Shown here: piece by piece, positions 16,585 through 25,360 of the stretch | Position numbering within the stretch: the stretch's first letter is position 1 | How the letters are laid out: every line of letters begins with the position of its first letter | DNA from: an uncultured Atopostipes sp. | GTDB lineage: Bacteria > Bacillota > Bacilli > Lactobacillales > Carnobacteriaceae_A | Length of the DNA stretch: 62,428 nucleotides | Direction of reading: 5' to 3' | Assembly (NCBI GenBank): GCA_910588235.1 | Contig: CAJUOQ010000010.1 | Location: 1-62,428 of the forward strand | Notes under the pieces: generated by a model | What the model was told of the DNA's origin: nothing | The model's database searches: none | What the model saw: only the letters and a program-made list of their open reading frames with translations | Program-made: the position numbers and the translations under genes

Positions 16585-17589
16585 ATGGAATTAGGCGTAC
16601 ATGATTTAGTTACTCTAAATAAAGGAGAAACACCTGAAGAAGGATATGAACGGACGAAAAAATTTGTCAAAGAAATCGAAAAGATGAATTATAAGCGATA
16701 TTGGTTCGCGGAGCACCATAATTCTAAAGGACATGCTAGTTCATCGCCAGAATTAATGGCGGCTTATATGGCAGCTATCACAGATAAACTTCGGTTAGGC
16801 ACGGGCGGAACAATGATTATGCATTATTCCCCGCTGAAAGTCGCAGAAAATTTTAAAACATTAACCACACTAGCACCTGATCGAATAGATTTAGGATTAG
16901 GGCGAGCGCCAGGCGGCTCACCTAATGATATTGTCGCATTAGCTCAAGGGCAGCCAAACTCATTTGATGATCAGTACGATAAAATAAAGATTATATTGCA
17001 TTATTTATTAGATGAAGAAGCACCGAGTTTTTATGGCAATACCTCTGCTGCTCCTCATCATCCAACGACTTTACCAGAGCCTTGGATGTTAGGATCCTCC
17101 GGCCAATCTGCCATGAAATCAGCTGAAATGGGGCTAGGATATAGTTTCGCGAAGTTCTTTGGAATTGAAACGGATCCCGACGTTTTTCAATTATATCGTG
17201 ATCATTTTGAACCGAGTCCATTTTTTGACCAGCCTTCAGTGATGGTCAGCTATCAGATTATTGTAGCGGATTCCGCAGAAGAAGCAGATTACTTAGCCAA
17301 GCCAATTGAGCTCGCACAAGTTGGCTTAGCGAGTGGACGTCTGATAGAGAATATGGATCCCGAAGAGGTAAAGGATTATGAATTTTCTCCTAGAGCCCAA
17401 GACTTTTTGGATAATTATTATGAAAATCGTTTCTTGATTAAAGGAACGTCTGAGCATGTTCAAAGTATCTTGGCAGAAGAACAAGAGCTTTTGGGCATTA
17501 ATGAATTAATGGTTTACGCGCCGATTTTTAATCAAGAAGCGCGCATTCATTCTTATAAAGAGTTGGCTAAAATGTTTAATAAAATTTAA
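16585..17589 (+). CDS. LLM-class flavin-dependent oxidoreductase
   Basis: A 334-residue luciferase-like monooxygenase-fold protein of the MsnO8 type. Motifs include RYWFAEHHNSKGHASSSPE and DRIDLGLGRAPG, which bind FMN and shape the TIM barrel in this family. The substrate is unknown. An ATG at 16576 overlaps the ribosome site AAAGGA; the second ATG, at 16585, is spaced 8 bases from it and is the better start. It is monocistronic with its own terminator. Confidence 0.88.
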   Translation: MELGVHDLVTLNKGETPEEGYERTKKFVKEIEKMNYKRYWFAEHHNSKGHASSSPELMAAYMAAITDKLRLGTGGTMIMHYSPLKVAENFKTLTTLAPDRIDLGLGRAPGGSPNDIVALAQGQPNSFDDQYDKIKIILHYLLDEEAPSFYGNTSAAPHHPTTLPEPWMLGSSGQSAMKSAEMGLGYSFAKFFGIETDPDVFQLYRDHFEPSPFFDQPSVMVSYQIIVADSAEEADYLAKPIELAQVGLASGRLIENMDPEEVKDYEFSPRAQDFLDNYYENRFLIKGTSEHVQSILAEEQELLGINELMVYAPIFNQEARIHSYKELAKMFNKI

Positions 17590-17594
17590 TGAGT

Positions 17595-17632
17595 AAAAAA
17601 GCACTTCTAGGAAGAAACTAGAAGTGTTTTTT
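17595..17632 (+). terminator. Terminator after the LLM oxidoreductase
   Basis: GCACTTCTAG (17601-17610) pairs with CTAGAAGTG-T (17618-17627), followed by T-rich sequence. Confidence 0.85.
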
Positions 17633-17722
17633 ATAACAAATTATTAAGAAAGTTTTGATAGATGTGCTACGATTAAACAAAACAAAGTGATAGCTAATAG
17701 AAAATGCTTAGAAGGTGAAGGA

Positions 17723-18670
17723 ATGAAACAGAAAATAATTTTAGATGTGGATACTGGAATTGATGACGCATTAGCTCTTTTGTATACAATTGGGGAAGAG
17801 AAGGCGGATTTACTAGGAGTGACGACCACCTATGGGAATATCGATGTCGAGCAAGCGACTAGAAATACTTTGAGTATTTTGGATTTAGCGGATGCAACGA
17901 AAGTTCCGGTATATCCAGGCTCCGCTCACCGTTTATCCAGTAAAGAATATCACCGACGCGAAGTGACAACTCGTATTCATGGACAGGATGGAATAGGAGA
18001 CACAGCAATCCACCAATCAACACGAGCGCCAGAAAAACAAACGGCGATTGATTATTTAATTGAAACGGCTCTTCAATACCAAAAAGAATTGAAGCTGGTA
18101 TGTGTAGGTCCATTAACAAACTTAGCAAAAGCTTATGAAAAAAATCCAACTGCACTTTTAAATGTCGATGAAATTGTCATTATGGGCGGAGCATTAACGG
18201 TCCCTGGCAATGTAACAGATTTTGCGGAAGCTAATATCATAGAAGATGCGAAAGCAGCAAAAAGAATTTTAGAAAGTGACTTGCCTTTAAAAATAGTGGG
18301 ACTGGATGTTACGATGCGAACTATCCTCACTCAAAAAGAAACAAATAAATGGCACAATTTCGGAAATGAAGAAAGCCAAATCATCGCTGAAATGACAGAT
18401 TATTATTTTAAATCTTATCAAGAGCAGCTAGGAATGCCTGGGTGCGCACTACATGATCCGTTAGCAGTGGGGATCGCCTTATATCCAAATTTAGCAAAGA
18501 CTCTAGCGCTTGATTTAACGGTGCAACTCAAGGAGCCTGCTGAAGGACGAATGATTGGGGATTATAAAAAACTAAATCGTGGAACACCGACTACAGAAAC
18601 TTGCTTACAAGTGGATCACGAAAAATTTTTAACCCTTTTTATGACAGCTATGGAAAAAGTCCTACACTAG
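17723..18670 (+). CDS. Nucleoside hydrolase (inosine/uridine-preferring type)
   Basis: It cleaves ribonucleosides to base and ribose. The 315-residue protein has the calcium-binding motif DVDTGIDDALAL at the N-terminus, IMGGAL in the middle and HDPLAVG near the end, so the catalytic set is complete. ATG 17723 follows GAAGGTGAAGGA; the open frame from 17687 lacks a ribosome site. It stands alone, but a second, diverged nucleoside hydrolase lies at 25361. Nucleobase preference cannot be read from the sequence. Confidence 0.9.
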   Translation: MKQKIILDVDTGIDDALALLYTIGEEKADLLGVTTTYGNIDVEQATRNTLSILDLADATKVPVYPGSAHRLSSKEYHRREVTTRIHGQDGIGDTAIHQSTRAPEKQTAIDYLIETALQYQKELKLVCVGPLTNLAKAYEKNPTALLNVDEIVIMGGALTVPGNVTDFAEANIIEDAKAAKRILESDLPLKIVGLDVTMRTILTQKETNKWHNFGNEESQIIAEMTDYYFKSYQEQLGMPGCALHDPLAVGIALYPNLAKTLALDLTVQLKEPAEGRMIGDYKKLNRGTPTTETCLQVDHEKFLTLFMTAMEKVLH

Positions 18671-18681
18671 AAAATATAAAC

Positions 18682-18731
18682 AAAAAACCAAGAACAATAC
18701 CGCTCTAGTCAAGAGGGCTTGTCTTGGTTTT
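18682..18731. terminator. Terminator between converging nucleoside hydrolase and doc genes
   Basis: AAAACCAAGA pairs with TCTTGGTTTT at 18722-18731, across a loop of about 28 bases. The hairpin contains the 3' end of the doc gene, so both strands may use it. Confidence 0.6.
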
Positions 18732-19121
18732 AATTATTTCTACTATATATGTTTTTAAATCATTAAATTGGTGGTCCTCCCAGGTGGCGATTTCCACACA
18801 TAGATCAGCGGCTTCCGCTGCTTCTAATTGTAAAAGCAAGTGGTTTTGTCTTAAAAAAGCGTGCAATGCCATATAAGCAGTCCGCTTGTTCCCATTATGA
18901 AAACAATGTTTTCTAATTAAGTTAATCCATAAGATAGCGGCTTTTTCTTCAATCGAGGGGTAAATCTCTTCACCTAAAACAATTTGTTTCATCGATTGGA
19001 TGCTCATATTCAATGCGGAGGGCTCTCTTAGGCCGACCATTTCATCGGGACTGATGTTTTTGATTAGAAAGGTATCCATAAGAATAATTTGTTCTTCCGT
19101 GGGATAGACAACGTGTTTCAT
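18705..19121 (-). CDS. doc: Doc-type toxin (Fic/DOC family)
   Basis: A 138-residue Fic-fold protein with the Doc motif HCFHNGNKRTAYMA around residues 72-85, matching HxFx(D/N)xNKR with the catalytic His. Doc toxins phosphorylate EF-Tu and stop translation. The Asn in the third variable position (FHNGNKR) is typical of Doc rather than AMPylating Fic proteins. It overlaps the upstream antitoxin gene by four bases (ATGA), so it is translationally coupled to it. Activity is inferred from the motif. Confidence 0.85.
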   Translation of the reverse strand: MKHVVYPTEEQIILMDTFLIKNISPDEMVGLREPSALNMSIQSMKQIVLGEEIYPSIEEKAAILWINLIRKHCFHNGNKRTAYMALHAFLRQNHLLLQLEAAEAADLCVEIATWEDHQFNDLKTYIVEIIKTKTSPLD

Positions 19122-19366
19122 CGATCCGCCAACCTTTCAAATGTTTCTTTATGTTCTTGATAGATATCATCAACTAATTTTAAAAAGTCCTCGTCAATAG
19201 ATGTATTTTCTCGTTTATTAATATTGACTTTTTTGCCATCTTTAATAAAATTCACTTCGTCTCCTTCGGCCAAGTTTAACTCTGCCAGAATAGAAGGGGG
19301 AAGAGTGACGACATAACTGTTACCTATCTTCCGAACTTTTCGAGCTTCAATATTATGAGTATTCAT
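19118..19366 (-). CDS. AbrB/MazE-type antitoxin paired with Doc
   Basis: An 82-residue protein with an N-terminal SpoVT/AbrB swapped-hairpin DNA-binding domain (VRKIGNSYVVTLPPSILAEL) and an acidic, helical C-terminal tail, residues 55-82, likely to mask the toxin. The classical partner of Doc is Phd; here the antitoxin has an AbrB fold. ATG 19366 follows AAAGGTGAA. A symmetric AT-rich operator lies immediately upstream, consistent with autoregulation. Confidence 0.82.
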   Translation of the reverse strand: MNTHNIEARKVRKIGNSYVVTLPPSILAELNLAEGDEVNFIKDGKKVNINKRENTSIDEDFLKLVDDIYQEHKETFERLADR

Positions 19367-19380
19367 TATTATTCACCTTT

Positions 19381-19429
19381 TTTGTATATTTTATTTTTAT
19401 GTATATACTATAAAGTAAAGATATACAAA
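19381..19429 (-). promoter_or_regulatory. Candidate operator/promoter of the doc toxin-antitoxin pair
   Basis: TTTGTATAT (19381-19389) and ATATACAAA (19421-19429) form inverted arms around a central palindrome GTATATAC (19401-19408), covering the likely -35/-10 region. The further 350 bases to the opuA start contain no recognisable gene. Confidence 0.5.
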
Positions 19430-19779
19430 CTACAAAGGTAAAGTGAACTTAATTGGGAAAAGGAAGCAAAGAAATTGATCCTTCGCGCTTTCCGATATAT
19501 TATATATTTAATAAGGAGCTTTTGGTAAATCATCAATTTTTAATTAAAATAGAGGAAAAATGACTAATTGTTATGTTACAAAAAAAGATTTAAATCCATT
19601 ATACTTAAACTGTCAGAAGGGTTTAAGAGGGGATTGCTTGTTTTAAAATCATCAATAAAGTAATTTATTTTGGTATTACCCTTGGTATATTGTAATATTC
19701 TTGTTATCTTATTAAATGTGCTAACGGGAACACGAAGATTATTATAGAAAATATTAAAATAGAGAGAAGGAGTAAGATA

Positions 19780-20988
19780 GTGAGTACAACATTGAAAGTA
19801 AGTAATTTAACTAAAATTTTCGGAGAAAATCAGGAAGAAGCTATGAAGCTTGTTGAAGAAAACAAGACCAAACAAGAAATTCTCGAAAAGACAGGTGCAA
19901 CAGTTGGAGTATACGATGCATCTTTTGAGGTTAACCAAGGCGAAGTTTTTGTTATTATGGGACTTTCAGGTTCTGGTAAATCAACTTTAGTTCGTATGCT
20001 CAATCGATTAATTGAACCATCTAACGGTTCAGTTGAAATTGATGGAGAAAATATTATGGAGATGGGCGAAGATGAGTTAAGAGAGGTTCGTCGTAAAAAA
20101 ATCTCTATGGTTTTCCAAAACTTCGGTCTATTTCCGCACAGAACGATTTTAGAAAATACAGAGTATGGTTTAGAAGTGCAAGAAGTAGATAAAGAAACTC
20201 GTCGTGAAAAAGCAGAAAAAGCATTAGACAATGCGGGCTTATTACCATATAAAGATCAATACCCAGATCAGTTATCTGGTGGTATGCAGCAACGTGTTGG
20301 TTTAGCGCGAGCTTTAGCGAATGACCCAGAAATCATTTTAATGGACGAAGCATTCTCTGCTTTAGACCCATTGATTCGTCGTGACATGCAAGATGAGTTA
20401 CTAGAGTTACAAAAAAATCAAAAACGTACGATTATCTTCATCACACACGATTTAAATGAGTCTTTAAGACTGGGAGACCGTATTGCCATTATGAAAGACG
20501 GAAAAGTCGTTCAAATCGATACGGGTGAAGAGATTCTAATCAATCCTGCAAACGAGTATGTTGAACGATTCGTAGAAGACATCGACCGTTCACGCGTATT
20601 TACAGCAGAAAATATCATGTCAACAACGCCAGAATATATGACAAAAGGCGTAGACGATGCACGTACTGCGCTTGAACATATGCGTAAAAAAGATATTTCA
20701 AATATCATTGTGGTTGACGAAGATATGATTTTACAAGGTTATGTAGAAGAACCTGAAGTTGCTGAAGCAGTGCGCGAAGGTGTAACTGAGTTAGACAGTT
20801 TAATTCATGAAGATATTCCAACAGTCAAACCAAAAACACTTGTTGGTCACTTATATGATATTATTCATGACACTTATACGCCGGTTGCAGTTGTGAACAA
20901 AGAAAACAAACTATTAGGAATCGTTGTTCGTGGTGCAGTTATTTCAGCTCTTTCTGAAGAAGGTAGAGATGAGGTATTGAACAAGTAA
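19780..20988 (+). CDS. opuAA: Glycine betaine/proline ABC transporter ATP-binding protein
   Basis: A 402-residue osmoprotectant-uptake ATPase. Walker A is GLSGSGKST, the signature is LSGGMQQR and Walker B is IILMDEAFSALDP. After the nucleotide domain (about residues 1-270) come two CBS modules (about 280-400), which in OpuA relatives sense ionic strength or c-di-AMP. The start is GTG 19780 behind AGAAGGAG. It is first in an operon with permease and two binding proteins. No clear -10/-35 stands out. Confidence 0.92.
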   Translation: MSTTLKVSNLTKIFGENQEEAMKLVEENKTKQEILEKTGATVGVYDASFEVNQGEVFVIMGLSGSGKSTLVRMLNRLIEPSNGSVEIDGENIMEMGEDELREVRRKKISMVFQNFGLFPHRTILENTEYGLEVQEVDKETRREKAEKALDNAGLLPYKDQYPDQLSGGMQQRVGLARALANDPEIILMDEAFSALDPLIRRDMQDELLELQKNQKRTIIFITHDLNESLRLGDRIAIMKDGKVVQIDTGEEILINPANEYVERFVEDIDRSRVFTAENIMSTTPEYMTKGVDDARTALEHMRKKDISNIIVVDEDMILQGYVEEPEVAEAVREGVTELDSLIHEDIPTVKPKTLVGHLYDIIHDTYTPVAVVNKENKLLGIVVRGAVISALSEEGRDEVLNK

Positions 20989-21089
20989 TGAAGAATATAT
21001 TGTTTGAGAAGCATGAAATGAGCACTCATCCTAACCCTTTTTCAGTAAAATTTAATACTTTTTGTGATGTTTTGAAAGGAGCAAAATAA

Positions 21090-21938
21090 ATGTTTAATTT
21101 TCCAATTCCACAATTACCAGTTTCAGAATTGATTGAAGCGGGTACGCAATGGCTCGTGGATACATTCAGTGGATTCTTTAATTTTATTACACAAACGGGT
21201 TCATCATTTATGGACAGTTTTACAAATGTTCTTAGTTGGGTTCCTCCGTTTCTCTTTATCTTGTTAATCGCTCTACTCGCTTACTTTGCGAATAAACGAG
21301 AATGGGGCTTACCCGTCTTTACCGTTATTGGTTTAGGGTATATTTTAAACCAAGGTCTATGGCCACAATTAATTGATACGATTGCTTTAATCGTGGTTGC
21401 CACAGTGATTACGGTGATTATTGGTATTCCAATTGGTATCTTATCTGCTAAGAGCGATACGGCGAATGCCATTGTGCAGCCAATCCTTGACTTTATGCAG
21501 ACAATGCCGGCATTTGTTTACCTCATTCCTGCTGTTGCATTCTTTAGTATCGGAATGGTACCGGGAATTTTCGCATCCTTTATTTATGCGCTAGCTCCAA
21601 CAGTTCGTTTTACTAATTTAGGGATTCGCGAAATCGATCCGGAGCTGATTGAAGCCTCTGAATCTTTCGGTAGTACAAAAAGACAAAAGCTATTCAAGGT
21701 TGAATTACCTCTAGCCAAAAACACGATTATGGCTGGTATTAACCAAACAGTTATGTTGACCCTATCAATGGTTGTTATTGCTTCAATGATCGGTGCACCT
21801 GGACTAGGTGGAAATGTATTAACAGCTTTACAGCGTGCACAAGTAGGTGACGGTTTTGTTGCAGGTTTAGCTATTGTTATATTAGCTGTTATTGTTGACC
21901 GTTTAACTCAATCGTTAGCAACTGACAGAAGAGCTTAA
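21090..21938 (+). CDS. opuAB: Glycine betaine ABC transporter permease
   Basis: A 282-residue inner-membrane permease of the ProW/OpuAB type. It has six or seven membrane segments and the cytoplasmic EAA-like loop ELIEASESFGSTKRQKLFKVELPLA that docks on the ATPase. Behind GAAAGGAGC, ATG at 21090 is clear. Unlike lactococcal OpuABC, the binding domain is not fused to it but encoded separately downstream, 20 bases after the stop. Confidence 0.92.
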   Translation: MFNFPIPQLPVSELIEAGTQWLVDTFSGFFNFITQTGSSFMDSFTNVLSWVPPFLFILLIALLAYFANKREWGLPVFTVIGLGYILNQGLWPQLIDTIALIVVATVITVIIGIPIGILSAKSDTANAIVQPILDFMQTMPAFVYLIPAVAFFSIGMVPGIFASFIYALAPTVRFTNLGIREIDPELIEASESFGSTKRQKLFKVELPLAKNTIMAGINQTVMLTLSMVVIASMIGAPGLGGNVLTALQRAQVGDGFVAGLAIVILAVIVDRLTQSLATDRRA

Positions 21939-21958
21939 TATTTAAAGGAGACACACGA

Positions 21959-22843
21959 ATGCTAAAAAAAATATTTTTATCAATCTTTGCAATTATAGGA
22001 TTAATTTTAACTTTCGGAAGTGAAGGGGCCTATGAATCTACGCTCGCAACGGGCAGCGATGATCGCCCACCGGTTACCTTATCCTATGTCGCCTGGGACA
22101 CAGAAATTGCTTCTACACACGTTCTAGGTGAAGTCCTAGAGGAAGAAGGATTTAATGTTGAACTTGTTCAACTAGACCCAGCGATTATGTTTAGTTCAGT
22201 AGCTTCTGGAGAAGTTGATGCTTCTATCAGTGTTTGGGCACCAAGTACTCACGCATCATATCTTGAACGATATGGCGATCAATTTGAAAACTTGGGGGTA
22301 CACACTCCGGGTGCTGTGACTGGAATGGTCGTTCCTGAATATATGGATGTTGATAGTATTGAAGATTTAACCGACGAAGCGGGACAAGAAATCATCGGTA
22401 TTGAACCAGGTGCTGGAGTAGTTGAACAAACGAATGCTGCTATTGAGCATTATGACAACCTTTCAGACTGGTCTGTACAAGCTTCTTCAACCGGAGCTAT
22501 GTTAACTGCTTTCGGACAAGCCATCCAAAATGAAGAGGAAGTTGTCATTACTGGTTGGTCCCCACATTGGATTTTCTTAGAATATGATGTGAAATACCTT
22601 GAAGATCCAGATGGCGTCTATGGTGAGGGTGAAGAACTAGAAACAATCGTCCGCGAAGGTTTCCAAGAAGATAACCCAATCGCCTACGACATCATCGATA
22701 GTTTCCATTGGGAAGCTTCAGACATGGAGCAAGTCATGGTATACATTCAAGATGATATGTCTCCTCAAGCTGCTGCTGAAAAATGGGTAGAAGAAAACCC
22801 TGAATTAGTTTCAGAGTGGACTGAAGGAGTTCCAGAAGAATAA
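21959..22843 (+). CDS. opuAC: Glycine betaine-binding protein 1 (OpuAC-like)
   Basis: A 294-residue binding protein with the Trp-rich betaine pocket regions SVWAPSTH, TGWSPHWIFLEYD and DSFHWEA. The N-terminus (about residues 3-20) is a hydrophobic export/anchor segment followed by GSEGAYES, with no lipobox Cys, so it is probably membrane-anchored rather than lipidated. ATG 21959 follows AAAGGAGAC. A long stem-loop terminator separates it from a second, closely related binding-protein gene. Confidence 0.88.
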   Translation: MLKKIFLSIFAIIGLILTFGSEGAYESTLATGSDDRPPVTLSYVAWDTEIASTHVLGEVLEEEGFNVELVQLDPAIMFSSVASGEVDASISVWAPSTHASYLERYGDQFENLGVHTPGAVTGMVVPEYMDVDSIEDLTDEAGQEIIGIEPGAGVVEQTNAAIEHYDNLSDWSVQASSTGAMLTAFGQAIQNEEEVVITGWSPHWIFLEYDVKYLEDPDGVYGEGEELETIVREGFQEDNPIAYDIIDSFHWEASDMEQVMVYIQDDMSPQAAAEKWVEENPELVSEWTEGVPEE

Positions 22844-22850
22844 AATAGAG

Positions 22851-22938
22851 AAAAAGCATAGAAATAACAATGTCATTCATTCAGTTAAATATTTTTTTAA
22901 CGATATAGATGCTTTACTGTTATTTTCTATGCTTTTTT
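22851..22938 (+). terminator. Terminator between the two betaine-binding protein genes
   Basis: A 19-base arm (22851-22869) is complementary with one bulge to 22919-22938, then T-rich. It would reduce expression of the second binding protein relative to the first. Confidence 0.75.
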
Positions 22939-22981
22939 TATTCATTAGAATGCTTTAGTAAGATAGAGAAAGGAAGAAAAA

Positions 22982-23869
22982 ATGTTTAAAAAAATAGCAT
23001 TAGGTATTTTTGCTATATTAGGTTTAATTTTGACTTTTGGTAGTGAAGGGGCTTATGAAACGACACTTAATCTTGGAGAAGAAGAACGACCAGGAGTAAC
23101 ATTGGCCCATATGTCATGGGACGACAGCTTAGCATCGACAGCTGTTGTTACGAATGTTTTAGAAGATGAAGGTTTTGAGGTCGATCTTATCCAATTAGAT
23201 CCAGCGATTTTATTTAACGCCTTGGCAACAGGGGACGCCGACTTTAGTGTCAGTCCTTGGATGCCTATCACCCACGGCTCTTATATCGAAGAATATGGTG
23301 ATCAAATTGATATCATGGGTCCACATACCGAAGGGGCAGAAGTCGGTTTTGTCGTTCCAACTTATATGGAAGAGATCAATAGTGTTGAAGACTTAACAGA
23401 TGTCGCAGGTCAGACCATTACAGGAATTGAACCAGGCGCAGGAATCTCACAACAAGCCAATAAGGCAATGGATACATATGGCAACTTATCCGATTGGGAA
23501 CTGCAGCAATCTTCAACAGGTGCAATGTTAACTTCATTACGACAAGCCTATAACAATCAAGAAGAAATTGTGATTACCGGTTGGACCCCTCATTGGATGT
23601 TTATTGATTTTGATTTAAAAATGTTAGAGGATCCTGAAAATGTCTTTGGGTTAGAAGAGAACCTTATGTCGATGGCTCGAGAAGGTTTTGCAGAAGACAA
23701 CCCGATCGCTTATCAAATTATCAATAATTTTCATTGGGAAATTGATGATATCCAACAAGTGATGTTGTACATGCAGGAAGAAATGACGCCTGAAGAAGCG
23801 GCAAGAAAATGGATGGACGAACATCCGGAAAAAGTAGCAGAATGGACAGAGGGCATTACCTCTGAATAA
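22982..23869 (+). CDS. Glycine betaine-binding protein 2 (tandem paralogue)
   Basis: A 295-residue tandem paralogue of the preceding protein. The first residues are nearly identical in pattern (IFAI-GLILTFGSEGAYE), and pocket motifs are SPWMPITH, TGWTPHWMFIDFD and NNFHWEI. It too lacks a lipobox Cys. Differences around the pocket, such as SPWMP versus SVWAP, could alter preference among betaine, carnitine and proline betaine. AGAAAGGAAG precedes ATG 22982. Transcription must pass the terminator at 22851 or start from an unidentified promoter. A terminator follows. Confidence 0.87.
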   Translation: MFKKIALGIFAILGLILTFGSEGAYETTLNLGEEERPGVTLAHMSWDDSLASTAVVTNVLEDEGFEVDLIQLDPAILFNALATGDADFSVSPWMPITHGSYIEEYGDQIDIMGPHTEGAEVGFVVPTYMEEINSVEDLTDVAGQTITGIEPGAGISQQANKAMDTYGNLSDWELQQSSTGAMLTSLRQAYNNQEEIVITGWTPHWMFIDFDLKMLEDPENVFGLEENLMSMAREGFAEDNPIAYQIINNFHWEIDDIQQVMLYMQEEMTPEEAARKWMDEHPEKVAEWTEGITSE

Positions 23870-23875
23870 AATAAT

Positions 23876-23915
23876 AAACCATAGAATGACATGAAATTTG
23901 TTGTTCTATGGTTTT
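23876..23915 (+). terminator. Terminator of the glycine betaine operon
   Basis: AAACCATAGAA (23876-23886) pairs with TTCTATGGTTT at 23904-23914, followed by T-rich sequence. Confidence 0.82.
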
Positions 23916-24064
23916 ATTTATATTTAAAAATCATTTTTGTTTATCACCCTTAGGTTAACCGCAAGGGTTCTAATGGATATGACTAAATATTTTTCATTTT
24001 TTGTTATATACTAAACATACGAAGAGCAATCGATGAGAAGTCTTTAATAATGGAGACTTAAATG

Positions 24065-24086
24065 CAAAATAGAGCGCGCTATTTTG
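24065..24086. promoter_or_regulatory. Inverted repeat upstream of prs
   Basis: CAAAATAG (24065-24072) and CTATTTTG (24079-24086) flank AGCGCG. There is no T-run, so it may be an operator or a 5'-UTR hairpin. It is 33 bases before the gene. Confidence 0.4.
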
Positions 24087-24118
24087 GATAATTAATCTTA
24101 TTCATCTGAAATATATAA

Positions 24119-25111
24119 ATGGGGGTTGTTTTGTTGAAAAAGGTAGAAGAGACCAATTTGAAATTATTTGCGCTGAACTCAAACCGGCCTTTAGCAGAAA
24201 AAATTGCACAAGCACTAGGGATTGAATTAGGAAAACTGACAGTCACACGGTTTGATGATGGAGAAATCAGTCTTAATATTGAAGAGAGTATTCGAGGAGA
24301 CGAAGTTTATGTGGTGCAGTCGACGTCTTATCCTGGAAATGAGTATTTAATTGAACTGCTAATTATGATTGACGCTTTAAGACGAGCGAGCGCTAAAGAG
24401 ATAAACGTTGTGATTCCTTATTATGGGTATGCCCGTCAAGATCGTAAAGCGAAAGCACGTGAACCCATTACAGCGAAATTAGTCGCTAACATGTTAGAAA
24501 AAGCTGGAGCTGATCGCGTCCTCGCGCTTGATTTACATGCGGCCCAACTTCAAGGTTATTTCGATATACCTGTTGATCATTTACTGGGCGTTCCACTTCT
24601 TGCAAGTTATATCCTCGATTATGATTTTAAAGAAGAAGTCGTAGTCGTCGCTCCTCATCATGGGGCGATTAGTCGTGCACGTATGCTTGCACAATTTTTA
24701 AACGTTCCTTTAGCGATTATCGACAGAAGACAACCAAAACCCAAGGAATCAGAAGAAATCAGTGTTATTGGTGAAGTGGCGGGAAAAGTTTGTATCATTG
24801 CTGATGATATTATTGATACGGCCCGAACAGTGACCACTTCAGCCCAAGCTTTATTGGAAGCGAATGTTCATAACGTCTTTGTCGCTGCAACACATGGCGT
24901 TTTTTCTGATGATTCAATTGAAAAATTAAAACAAGCACCAATAGAAAAAATTATTGTGACAGATTCGATTGATTTACCACCAGAAAAACAAATCGACAAA
25001 ATTATACAAGTTACTGTTTCAGAACTATTCGCAGATGCGATCGAACGAATCTTTAAAAATGAAGCTGTCAGTCCTTTATTTAAAGATAAATATGATGGGT
25101 ATCATAAATAA
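24119..25111 (+). CDS. prs: Ribose-phosphate pyrophosphokinase (PRPP synthetase)
   Basis: It makes PRPP from ribose 5-phosphate and ATP. The protein, up to 330 residues, has the class I signatures FDDGEISLNIEESIRG, YYGYARQDRK (flexible loop), DLHAAQLQGYFDIPVDHL and the PRPP-binding DDIIDTARTVT. ATG 24119 has no ribosome site, whereas GGGGG at 24121-24125 lies 8 bases before an in-frame TTG at 24134, so the true start may be TTG. The usual acidic-loop residues are present. Its PRPP product is the effector of PurR in this group, linking it to the purine genes on both sides. Confidence 0.92.
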   Translation: MGVVLLKKVEETNLKLFALNSNRPLAEKIAQALGIELGKLTVTRFDDGEISLNIEESIRGDEVYVVQSTSYPGNEYLIELLIMIDALRRASAKEINVVIPYYGYARQDRKAKAREPITAKLVANMLEKAGADRVLALDLHAAQLQGYFDIPVDHLLGVPLLASYILDYDFKEEVVVVAPHHGAISRARMLAQFLNVPLAIIDRRQPKPKESEEISVIGEVAGKVCIIADDIIDTARTVTTSAQALLEANVHNVFVAATHGVFSDDSIEKLKQAPIEKIIVTDSIDLPPEKQIDKIIQVTVSELFADAIERIFKNEAVSPLFKDKYDGYHK

Positions 25112-25130
25112 ATTTAAGAATAAACTGAGG

Positions 25131-25167
25131 AAAACAACATCCCTTTTAATGAAGGGGTGTTGTTTTT
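25131..25167 (+). terminator. Terminator after prs
   Basis: AACAACATCCCTT pairs with AAGGGGTGTTGTT (one G-U type pair), followed by TTT at about 25165. Confidence 0.82.
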
Positions 25168-25190
25168 GTTTTGGCTGTAAACAAAACCAT

Positions 25191-25203
25191 AAAACCGAAC
25201 GAT
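25191..25203 (+). promoter_or_regulatory. Distal PurBox-like site before the second nucleoside hydrolase
   Basis: AAAACCGAACGAT matches AWWWCCGAACWWT except for one base. It lies about 120 bases upstream of the probable transcription start. Confidence 0.5.
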
Positions 25204-25273
25204 ATATTCTGATATGTATTTTTTAAACGACAATAAACGTAATAAGCGAATGATATATTTATAAATAGTGATT

Positions 25274-25317
25274 AAAACCGAACAATTGCTTGAAAGACGA
25301 ATAATAATCTGTATAAT
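25274..25317 (+). promoter_or_regulatory. PurBox-like site and promoter of the nucleoside hydrolase-BMP operon
   Basis: AAAACCGAACAAT (25274-25286) is a perfect PurBox. It abuts TTGAAA (25290-25295), which is 16 bases from TATAAT (25312-25317). Confidence 0.68.
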
Positions 25318-25360
25318 AGTCTTATGAATCATAAAAGACGAACAAAGGAGAGGATTGAAG

